64,000 nucleotides of DNA from Caprella mutica (Eukaryota > Arthropoda > Malacostraca > Amphipoda > Caprellidae), in NCBI GenBank assembly GCA_947561585.1, contig CANNZV010001178.1, forward strand, positions 62,001 through 126,000, given 5' to 3'. Under the pieces are notes generated by a model. It was not told where the DNA came from and ran no database searches. It saw nothing but the letters and a program-made list of their open reading frames with translations. Shown one piece after another: positions 48,329 to 58,120 of the stretch (position 1 is its first letter; each line of letters opens with the position of its first letter). Position numbers and translations under genes: made by a program.

Positions 48329-49566
48329 TGTAAATGGTTTTGTCAGTATTTGTATTTATTCCCCATTATCTTCCCTCCATATTTAAGTCGGTATTTGTTA
48401 CCTAGTTTTGTACCATAGCTAGTACGAAATTTATTGATGTCGGACATTCAAACGTTCTGACTTTCGTCAGTTACCGTTTGAATGTTCCACAAAGAGGTGA
48501 TCTCTAGGTATGTTCTGTGTTAGTTTAAGTTCCTATTTTTTTAACTGTCTTACAGTTTATGTATAGTTCATTTTTTTACAGTCAGTTATATTGTTTCCTT
48601 TTTCATTCCAGCTGTGTACCAAGCTTATAAAACTAAAACCTACTTGAAGCTAAAACCTACTTGAAGCTAAAACCTACTTGAAGCTAAAACCTACTTGAAG
48701 CTAAAACCTACTTGAAGCTAAAACCTACTTGAAGCTAAAACCTACTTGAAGCTAAAACCTACTTGAAGCTAAAACCTACTTGAAGCTAAAACCTACTTGA
48801 AGCTAAAACCTACTTGAAGCTAAAACCTACTTGAAGCTAAAACCTACTTGAAGCTAAAACTTACTTGAAGCTAAAACCTACTTGAAGCTAAAACCTACTT
48901 GAAGCTAAAACTAATCTACAGTCATTTTGCCTAGCCTATCGTCATTTTGCCTAATCTACAGTCATTTTGCCTAATCTACAGTCATTTTGCCTAATCTACA
49001 GTCATTGTGCCTAATCTACAGTCATTGTGCCTAATCTACAGTCATTGTGCCTAATCTACAGGCATTGTGCCTAATCTACAGTCATTGTGCCTAGTCTACA
49101 GTCATTGTGCCTAATCTACAGGCATTGTGCCTAATCTACAGGCATTGTGCCTAATCTACAGGCATTGTGCCTAATCTACAGGCATTGTGCCTAATCTACA
49201 GGCATTGAGCCTAAACCACTGCGATTGTGCCCAATTACTATCCTATTTGCCACTGAACCTTCTCTTGTTTGGCTACCTAGCAAAGATAAGTTTTTTTTGT
49301 TTTTATTTCAGTTGATTTCACATCACATAAAATCCATGTTAGTTTCATTAAAGTATTGAGTCAACCTCCACCCTAGGCCGTTCCAATTTACTTAACAAGA
49401 AATTTGTAATTAATTAATTAATCATTTATTTATTTTTGTTAGGCGATTAAACTAAATTGTTAAAGTAGTCATTAAAAGATTAAAATCTTTTGTTCTAACT
49501 AGTTTTTCCTGATCATTATTTTAAAATTTATTAAACTTAAAATCTATTGGAACGTTAAAATTTACA
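48329..49566 (+). repeat. 3' LTR of Gypsy-type element
   Basis: It starts TGTAAA and ends TTTACA, a perfect 6-bp terminal inversion. Non-repetitive parts match the 5' LTR with few changes. The 17-bp array has about 16 copies (48633-48911) and the 20-bp array about 15 (48911-49212), making this LTR about 330 bp shorter than the 5' one. CTGGG follows directly. Confidence 0.9.
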
Positions 49567-49574
49567 CTGGGACA

Positions 49575-49805
49575 ATATGCTTTTTGAGATATGCTTTTTA
49601 TGCTTTAAAAATATGCTTTAAAAATATGCTTTTCATGCTCTGAAATATGCTTTTTATGATCTAAAATATGCTTTTTATGCTCTAAAATATGCTTTTTATG
49701 CTCTAAAATATGCTTTTTATGCTCTAAAATATGCTTTTTATGCTCTAATATATGCTTTTTATGCTCTAAAATATACTTTTCATGCTCTAAAATATGCTTT
49801 TTATG
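49575..49805. repeat. 21-bp minisatellite AAAATATGCTTTTTATGCTCT
   Basis: About ten units of ATATGCTTTTTATGCTCTAA with minor change. It forms the left arm of the split hAT-like element. Its minus-strand translation is a His/Lys/Glu repeat frame (49605-49826) that I take as non-coding. Confidence 0.8.
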
Positions 49806-50036
49806 ATAAATAGTACCTAAGCCCACCTAATATTTTCTTTTTTATTTAATCTATATCAACCAGGGAAATGAATATTGTTAAACTTTAGTTTTTTATTTAT
49901 ATACAGTGTTTTTGATTTTCATACCTGCCTTTGAAAAAGTTCTGTCACACTTCTTATTCTTTAAATTTATTTGTTATCTTGGATTTTAATTTAAATTTTG
50001 TCACATATAAAGTTTCTAAATTTGAATTGCAACGTA

Positions 50037-50254
50037 ATGGGGGCAAAGAGAATTGAAGTATCCGCTTTGTTGCGCGCGGGCCATAGGCAAACTTATATTG
50101 CAAATCAATGAAACGTCAGCAGAATGACTGTCTATCGGGTTGCCCAACGTTTTAAGAACTCAGAGTCCCTACAGGATCGTCCTCGGTCAGGAAAACCACA
50201 GGTAGTTAGCAGTGCAACCATCAAGAAAGCCTTTGAAAATGATCCAGAGCTGTT
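50037..50254 (+). pseudogene. Mariner (maT-like) transposase N-terminus
   Basis: ATG at 50037 opens a frame with the helix-turn-helix of maT-type mariner transposases: RIEVSALLRAGHRQTYIANQ, a TGA, then NVSRMTVYRVAQRFKNSESL and the linker DRPRSGKP. It is followed by a degenerate VSSATIKKAFENDP. After about 73 residues the similarity stops. The internal TGA and the missing catalytic core make it inactive. It sits inside the split hAT-like element. Confidence 0.75.
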
Positions 50255-51147
50255 AGAATTTGAATCATATGAAACAAATATTATATATATTATATAATAT
50301 TAGACTATATATATCCAACTCTAACTACCTTCCAATAATAATCTTATATGAATATAAATATTATTATTGTATTTGAATATTATATTATATTATTATATTA
50401 TATTATTGTATTTGAATATTGTACTTATATTATATTAACATATGTGCATTCTGAGACTATGTTTACGAGTCATTTTATCTTTTAACCTAAATTCTATATA
50501 CGGATTAACTTGCAATATCTGAATAGTATCTTGATTGCAAATGTTATAAGTAGGAGAATAATTTAGGATTGACTGTCATTACCTATCATAAAAGTTGGCT
50601 ATGCACAATTATCTATCTGTTCTGTCGGAGAGAGGATATATAAATTCGCCAAATTTATTGGATTAAAGATCACGGAGACTAAACAAAAATTCATCAGAGT
50701 ATTACTTTGGAACTGTAACCAAGGGCTTAAAATCCAACAAAAACTTGTAGCATAGACGTTTTCAAGCTCCAATCCCTTCTCTAAGAACGCTGATAAAAGG
50801 TAGTGATTTGAAGGAACCCATGTTCTTGTCGTACCTGAGTCTCTTCGCTGTGCATCTAGCACAATCCCCGTCCGTCCCGAAATCCTCTTATCTGCAATCG
50901 GTATATATTGTGCATAGAACATAGTATGTTTTTAAACTGTGCGCGAATCAAAATCTGTATCTCGTAATCCTGTACTTAATATTTTGCAAATAACCGAATT
51001 CTAGAGATGTTATCGAGTTGTTTTATTTACCTTATTTAGATTCAGTTATTCAGTTGAAACTATCAACTCCGAACTAATTAGAACTAGATCAGTGTAAAAA
51101 ACTGATATACAACCTAGTCCTAGTGTAAAACGCGCCAGAGTAATACA
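50255..51147. other. Sequence between two mariner transposase fragments
   Basis: The 893 bp here takes the place of the catalytic core of the mariner transposase. It starts with AT microsatellite (50270-50430). The minus-strand frame at 50599-50922 (107 codons) has no motif I recognise, and the plus strand shows no DDE block. It may be an unrelated insertion or a deletion-replacement. Confidence 0.4.
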
Positions 51148-51284
51148 GATGAGCTTAAGGCTTCTGTGAACCGTGCATATGCGTCCATGAGGAAGGACTT
51201 TGTCAGGAAGGCATGCAAGAGCTTCCGACCTCGGTGAGTCGGTTGGAACGTGTCATTGCCGCAAAAGACGGCCATATTGAATAA
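51148..51284 (+). pseudogene. Mariner transposase C-terminus
   Basis: The frame starting DELKASVNRAYASMRKDFVR and continuing KACKSFRPR, with a small frame shift before RVIAAKDGHIE-stop, is the typical C-terminal end of maT-type mariner transposases (SFRxRLxRVIxAxGGHIE in the family). It is the partner of the N-terminal fragment at 50037-50254, 0.9 kb upstream on the same strand. Confidence 0.7.
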
Positions 51285-51778
51285 TATAATATCTTTGTAT
51301 ATTAGTAAATTGTAATGTAACAGAAATTTCTTACTTTCACCCAAAAATACGATTTTGGAGGCATATGAAGTAAGAAAGTCAAAATGTAACAGGACTTTTG
51401 CAAAACCCGGTATGTTGAAAGATAGACGATCTCTTCTCATCAGAAACCTAAAAAAAAGTACAGCTAAATAATTTTTGTCAAGAGCCAAGAGCACTAGTTT
51501 TGTAGGAAAAAAGATTTTCCTATATAAACTATAGAGGAGATCTTTAAAAAAAATTTAAAATTTTAATATTTGCGAATAGTGTATGCAAAATACTAACTAA
51601 TAATGCATTGTGATATCACCGATTAATTTATGAGAGCAATCTACCATTTTTATAGTCTGATATAATCTACATAATTTCTCGATTAGCAATGTGCAATGTT
51701 GAATTACAAGTAAGATTTTAAATTATTTTAGGATATACAAGGTTTTAGTGATAATAGTCGTTTGTGTATTATTCTTAC

Positions 51779-51925
51779 TTTTAAGCTACAAAATTTGCAT
51801 TTCATATCTCCATCAACCTCTTCAAAATCATTAAAGTCAGAGAGCAATGCTGATCGAAATTGGACTTTCTCAATTTTAGGCATTGTGTCAATGTGGTTTG
51901 CGAGATGCGAATGACAACTCTTCAT
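51779..51925 (-). pseudogene. hAT-like transposase first exon (probable)
   Basis: The minus-strand frame begins MKSCHSHLANHIDTMPKIEK and reaches DGDMKCKFCSLK, where a GTAAGA donor follows (51778-51773). The MPK start, the acidic-aromatic segment and a CxxC that would need H-x-H from the next exon resemble the BED-type finger at the start of hAT-derived proteins such as CGGBP1. The next exon was not found; downstream sequence is occupied by mariner fragments. The assignment is tentative. Confidence 0.35.
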
Positions 51926-52084
51926 ACCATCAACTAAATGTAACTTTATATGTTACAATAATGTAGTAATACAAGAATTCTTCCAAAAATACACAGTTGA
52001 TCCATGTTTTCAAATATTATCCATACATTTGTAATTGAAAATTTCGTATAACTTTTATTTATCAACTACCTTTCTGTGGAAAAA

Positions 52085-52118
52085 GCATATTCTTTTCGGA
52101 AAAGAATATGCTTTATTT
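52085..52118. repeat. Perfect hairpin in the hAT-like right arm
   Basis: AAAGCATATTCTTTT and AAAAGAATATGCTTT are inverted copies separated by CGG. The stem uses the same ATATGC word as the minisatellite in the left arm. Confidence 0.75.
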
Positions 52119-54182
52119 TCTAAGCCTAAAAAAAATATGCTCTAACGATAAATATGCTCAAGAATATTCTTTTATGCTTAAAACATATTGTCTCAGCCCT
52201 ATTCATATAACTCATTTACATAAATGTACAAAACTGTTCTCAAATATAGAATCGTTACTTCCCTTTTTATTTTCTATAGATCTTTCTAATCATAGAAAAT
52301 TTATATGGAAAGATTAACTAGATCAAAATACTTAACAAAAACTGAAAACAATTTATTATTGAGTGTGATTGTAATTTTGTAAATTGTAATACCTCTGAAT
52401 TAATATAATAAATGTTTGACTAGATACTTGGTAGACGGATCAAAATATGTTAGATTTTTTTTTAAAAAGGTCGTTGTAGTGATCTGCAGTCTATTAGAAC
52501 GAACAATTTTTGTCCTTTGTATAAGGGGTGTACGTTCAAAGATCGTCCGCTGTAAGAGTTTTACCTGCATTAATCAATGGGAAGGAATGGCTAACCCAGG
52601 TAACATTGCGATATTCCCGGAATATCCCCTCGATATCGCAACCTCCCCTCAGTGTCGCAATATCGCGGCCCGATGTCCAGGGAATGTTCCCGCGACATAC
52701 ATTACCAATATGATTCCCTTCCGACATTTTCGGGATATCCCCGCGATATTCCTAACGAATATCATCCCCATCCGACATTTTCGGGATATTCCGGCGACAT
52801 GTATTACTAATATCATTTTCATTGAAAATATGTTGGAAATAATTGACAAATAAATAAGAAATAAAATAATATTTAAAATATATTACACCATTTATTCCGA
52901 CAAGACCATTAAAATTAATGGGGTATCAATAATAATTAAAAGAAATAAAATATATGTTAAAAAACATATATTAAAAAATATAATAAATAAAATATATATA
53001 CAAAAATATGTTCAAAAATATATATGTATAAATATGTTTAAAAATATATATGTATAAACTAAATGTATTTTTTTTATGTCAAATGAAAATTATTTAAAAA
53101 AAAATATTAAAAAAAAATATGTACCTATGTAAAAAATGTATGGAAAAGAATATATGAAAAAAATGTATGTAAGAAAAATCATGTGAAAAATAAATATATA
53201 TAGAAAAAATTATTCCTACATTTTTATATTTATTAAATGTTAAATCGTGACATTTTTTTTGCAACCATTGCAACCAACAGACAAAGACACACTCTGTATT
53301 AGTATATATAGGGTGTTTTATATTATAAGTATATATATCGATAAAACCCATTATACCAGCCTCATATTTACACTTTACTATGCAAAATAATCGTTTCAAA
53401 ATCACTTTTAGGTCAATATAGGTATCTATAATATTATATAAACATTTAATTAAAGATAAAATCCTATATATTTATCATTGTTAAAACATATTTTGTAATT
53501 TGTTAACATTTACAGTATTCAGAATCTACTTTCATGTACCTACCTATATTCAGAATGTCTTCATATTCTACATATACCTATCATATGGAGAATATATTCA
53601 GTAAATTCTTTTATTTAAATCTAAATATACCTACATATTCTATACCGTTTAATATAGAAAGTAATCTTCTGATACAGATATAAAATTTATGAGATGCTTA
53701 CATTATTGTCTCTTTACCGCTAATTATGATGATAAGACATTTCACTCGAAAAAATCTCCCTAAAATACCTCATGCGCGCCCCCCTGTGGTTCAGAATGGT
53801 TACTAATCCGTGTCAGTATTTAGTTAATCAGCCCAATATAAAGAATTTTTTAAGTTGTTTGTAATTTACAATACTCTTACAGAAAATTATGCATCAGTTT
53901 TTGCAATTAAATATTGAAACGGCTTTTTTATTTTTAGCCACTTGAGTAGTACATTATGTTGCCTAAATTATCTTTCCCGCTAATATGTAGGTCTAGTTTC
54001 AACTGCGTAGATGAGCGTTCGTAAACTTGGTAATAATGAGATATTAAATCTTAAATTTCAGTATGTGGTTTAAGAAACATAAGATTATACTAAATTGTAT
54101 TATATTTATTTTGAATAAATTTTATTCAAATAGCATTTACGATGAATTAAATTCTTCAACTGCGCAATAATACATGACGCGT

Positions 54183-54220
54183 GAGTGACGTCACAAGACG
54201 TCACTGTGACGAAAAGGCTC
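54183..54220. promoter_or_regulatory. Cluster of CRE-like TGACGTCA sites
   Basis: GAGTGACGTCACAAGACGTC followed by ACTGTGACG gives one perfect TGACGTCA palindrome and two overlapping partial sites within 30 bp. CREB/ATF-type factors bind this motif. No start codon with coding support follows, so the site has no clear target. Confidence 0.3.
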
Positions 54221-54369
54221 CAGTTTTAAAAATTTGTGAGCGAGTGCAAGTGTCTTATATTTTCTCTCAGATAAATTCGTCGTGTTTATTATCCGCAAAC
54301 TTTTGTAATTAGAAACATTTTAATTTATTTATGCATAGGTAACTGACAGAAAAGTGATTGGTATTTCTC

Positions 54370-55640
54370 AGAATCTGGGTATAGTTCGTAATTTACCTAG
54401 GTAGGTATAATCTACGTTGATACCTAGGTAGATTATAGATATAGGTACCTAGTTAGTTAGCTATTTACTCTTTTGCAGCATACCTAGTTGTTAATTTACT
54501 TCTCTGTAGCGGTTTAGCACCAACTTATTTATTTACCGTACATCTCATCGTTAGGTAGTTATTTATTTACTTTTCAGCTTTAGTTAGCTACCTACCTACC
54601 TACTTAGTTATTAACTTCACTGTAGCAAGTAGGTAGTAAATAGGTAGGTACCTAGGCAGGTATTTAGTTACGTATATACTTTTCTGCAGTACCTAACTGG
54701 TTAGTTATTTACTGAAGTACAGTACTTAGTCTATCAATTGGTAGGTAGTACCAAGTTAATTATAATAAGTGTAATAGCTAGTTTCCTAGGTTCTAAGTAT
54801 CTTACAATACATAACTATATTTAGTAGGGTAAATTACGAATTATCGGTCAGTTTCACATCTTCGGTCATACATATAAGAAAAACGATATTATAATTGTTA
54901 TTTAATTTTTATTTCAATTGGTATCCATGATAGGTAGCTACCTACAGGTATCGTGGATACCAATTAAAATAAAATATAACAATTTACCTAAGTACAATAT
55001 ACTTTTTCTTATATGACCGAAGATGTGAAACTGACCGATAATTCGCAATTTACCCTATACGTATGTAATGAACTAGCTACCTATTGTGTGTAGCTAGCTA
55101 CCTACAATCTTGCTATCAAATTCTCAAAACATTCGGTCGAGGCCGAGTTCCTAGGTTAGTAAGTAGTCTTCTATATAATTGCCAGTGCACTTGTTACACA
55201 ATTATTTATTTCTTCAGATTAAACAAATCGTATAAATAGAAATATCATATATCATTTAGAGGTGGAGAAAATCACAGTAGCTACTCGGGAAAATGATTTA
55301 GGTACTCTCGCAGTTCTCGGAAAGTGGGTGTTTGGGAATTTTTCAGAAAATTCGGTCACATGGCTTATTTTAACGGTCACTGTCCGGGTACTATGAGTGT
55401 CCGAGAACTGTGACGTTCCCCTAAAACATGAAAATTTTACCTAGGTAATATGACTTAATATTATTTACATATATAGGAATAATTGATAGTTCTTCTATAG
55501 CGAGACTTGGTAGGTAACCATAGGTAGTAGTTCTGTGCTTACCTCATTACCCAACAGATATCTACCTACCTAGAACCTACCTAAAGGCTAAAAAGAACTT
55601 TTAGCTACTGAGTATTAGATAGGTAGTATGTACTTACTTA
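54370..55640. repeat. TACCTA-rich degenerate tract
   Basis: Words such as GTAGGTACCTA, TACCTACCTACC and TACCTAGGTA recur on both strands over 1.2 kb, interrupted by the MITE at 54825-55057. The mix of orientations means many short palindromes rather than one array. Confidence 0.65.
54825..55057. mobile_element. 230-bp fold-back MITE, TAGGGTAAATT TIR
   Basis: The left arm TAGGGTAAATTACGAATTAT continues as CGGTCAGTTTCACATCTTCGG and is inverted almost perfectly at the right (CCGAAGATGTGAAACTGACCG, then AATTTACCCTA). Each arm is about 90 bp and the loop only about 50 bp. The inner arms (TTGGTATCCA / TGGATACCAA) also pair. Confidence 0.85.
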
Positions 55641-56364
55641 TAGAATGGTAAAAAACGTTTCTATGTATGATAGTATTGCTGAAAATTCCATCTGATTAGT
55701 GTTATAAATATTTTGAAATGAAGCTGTAAAAGAATAAGATGTGGTTATCTGCTTGCTGGTCGTATACTTTAAATGGATGATGGAGTTAACTGCGATGAAT
55801 ACACAGTGAAGGATATGCTAAATTGAATGTTAGTGACAGTTGTGTTAAAATATTCCGACTGTCACCAGCATTCTTTTGTTTATCCTTCCTATAAATCTTC
55901 AGTCTTCTATTTCCAAATGCGCAAACCATATCTACTCATCAAAACTTCAATAGCTACAGAAAAGATACACTCCGATACAAGAGATGCAATAAGTACCAGC
56001 ACGTATGTACTCCTAATCATTAGCAATAATGAAGTTATACTAGCATATATTTTTATATGAGCAATTGTAAAATAACATTCCCGCAATATCCCTGCGATAT
56101 TCCCTACCGATGTTCGCAAAATGTCACCAGGGGATATCGCGAAAATGTCCGTTTTTGTACTTTTTTGGGAACATCCCCTGAGAATGTTCCCGGAATATCG
56201 GTAGGGAATATACATCCCCTAACGATGTTCCCGGAACATTCCCTGGGGATATCCCCAAAAAAGTACAAAAACGGACATTCTCGCGATATCCCCTGGGAAC
56301 ATCACGGGGACATCGGAAGGGAACATCGCGGGGATATCCCGGGAAGGTCATTTTGTTGCCTGGG

Positions 56365-58117
56365 AAGACTAGTTGATCAGTGATCACTACAATTACTGGT
56401 GCAGCTCAGCTACTAAGCAACTGCTTATTACATTTTTATTATATTTATCACAGCCAATGTTATAAAAGCACATATATAGCTCTTTTTCTTGACTGACAGT
56501 GGATTTTTTTCCAATGCTGTAATCAGGTGCAATGAACCTCCTACCGAAATTTAAGATCTTATCAGTTAAGATAAGATAACGAGAAATAATACCTGCATTG
56601 TGGTTTATCGTAAGATTTACTTTCAGTTTTTAATTTTAATAACTACTGAATTTAAATATAATTATTTGTGACCATTAATTATGTAAATAAGCAATTTATT
56701 CTATAAGAAGAATGTTTAGAAGAAACTCTTTACATAAATGTTATTATTATTTCTTGTAATTAAGAATATTACATGATTTGTATTTAATAATTGAAGCAAA
56801 GTTCACATATAATTATTCAGTGTCCTGGTCTCATTATTATAATTACTACTATTTTTTGTGTACATTTAGAGTTCCCCGATAGAACTAGAACATTGCGTTA
56901 CCCCTCGCATCTTAACCCGTTATCTTATCTAATCATACGTATATGTGATAGAACTTCTTAGAATGAAAGTTCACTGTGTTGATAATATTTGGTGGTGTTG
57001 AGACGTAAAGTGTACCTTTTGAACGAGTTAACGGTAAGTGTAATTAACTTCACATACCTTCAAGAATAGTAATATATTCCTAAACAATCAATTAGGATAA
57101 ATATCTAAATTCTTTGCAGGGAAAAAAACTTGATTTAACTTGTAACTATTCTTTTTTTCATCTACTGTAGTGTCTGTGGGATTAATAACGTATCAGTTCT
57201 TTTACACTATATACCTATATAGTTTAGGAATAATGGTCACCAATTAAGATTAATGTTAAATGATAATTATGATATATCTTCCTCACGTACCAGGAAATGT
57301 GGAACCATCTGATGAATTGAAACCAACCTAACTGCTATATATATTTTTCAGTGCATACAATTACTGTTTGTTCAATATGTAACACAAACATAAAAATAAA
57401 TTTGTCAAACTTATTACTCACATATAGTGAGTGAGAGTTGAATTATGGTTCAATTTTAATACTTTTAGGTTTTAATTGACTCGTTCCTTTGAACTTTCAT
57501 TAGTTCATAATACGCATTTACGACCCTTCATATCCATTTTCTTTAATTCTAATATAAAAAGATATGTTCAAGGAGGTACAATTATAAAATAATATAATTC
57601 ATACCCCGCTGCTTTTATTACCATTTTCAATAATTTGGTGATTTTGTGATTTGGTACTATATGCGATGCTGATAGTATACTATACTATATATAGGGGGCT
57701 AATAGTACACTATACTATACATAGTTTATATTCAAAGTTGTACCTCTCTACTCAATATCTCTCATTAAGGATGAGATTCACCAAGAACACACATTTGTTC
57801 CTTATGAATTATTTTCTGTGTTTATCTCTCCTTCATTCAAAGGAGTGTAAGACTTTATTAAACTTCCTAAAACTGATGAAATATCGTGTAAATTCCCTCA
57901 CAGTTTGTCACTCATTTTTCAGTATACGTGTGACTGTTCTGTGGGTAAAGATGTATCATAAAATAACCTAAATTCTCTTTTACTCAGACTTAGATACCTA
58001 TCTTCTATGGCAATTTTTTTGCTTCACAAGTAATTTGTATCTCAGCATTTGTTTCTTTTAAGTAAATAATTTTCCTTTCAAGTCATTGAACTTCCTCTAA
58101 CTAGTTTATGTTTCCAG
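56365..58117. other. Upstream region of the BTBD9-like gene
   Basis: No independent gene was seen. A possible 5' UTR exon ends at about 57032 (AACGAGTTAACG followed by the donor GTAAGTG), which would splice to the acceptor at 58116-58117. TATACTATAC repeats occur near 57663-57712. The frame at 57651-57971 has no recognisable motif. Confidence 0.4.
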
Positions 58118-58120
58118 AAA

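Larger units (their letters stand above)
39886..52207. mobile_element. Split hAT-like DNA element hosting nested insertions
   Basis: TAGGGCTGCG before the 5' LTR joins CTGGGACAATATGC after the 3' LTR to give a left end like AGGGCTGGGACAATATGC. The right end at 52177-52207, reverse complemented, reads TAGGGCTGAGACAATATG. Without the LTR element the unit is about 2.65 kb. The left arm has a 21-bp minisatellite (49575-49805), and the right arm has related words (ATATGCTCT, AGAATATGCTTTT). Inside, a minus-strand exon (51779-51925) has a zinc-finger start. No clean 8-bp target duplication was seen. The hAT assignment is an inference. Confidence 0.5.
52595..56364. mobile_element. Fold-back pair with CCCAGGYAACA ends
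   Basis: The left block (52595-52846) starts CCCAGGTAACATTGCGATAT and continues with about 30-bp units (TTCGGGATATCCCCGCGA and similar). The right block (56075-56364) ends CATTTTGTTGCCTGGG, the inverse of the same terminus, and contains words such as GGGAACATCGCGGGGATATC. The right block is also a fold-back by itself: CGAAAATGTCCGTTTTTGTA (about 56137) is inverted near 56275. Either one 3.8-kb element or two separate copies is possible. A 230-bp MITE and an AT-rich TACCTA region lie between them. Confidence 0.6.

Noticed and set aside
49605..49826. 73-codon minus-strand frame of HKKHILEHKKH type
   Set aside because: Pure translation of the 21-bp minisatellite.
52416..52853. 145-codon plus-strand frame
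   Set aside because: It overlaps the GGGATATTCCGG-type fold-back arm. The apparent protein is repeat translation (RHFRDIPA repeated).
56057..56387. Overlapping frames on both strands of about 100 codons
   Set aside because: Products of a self-complementary fold-back block; opposite strands give similar peptides.
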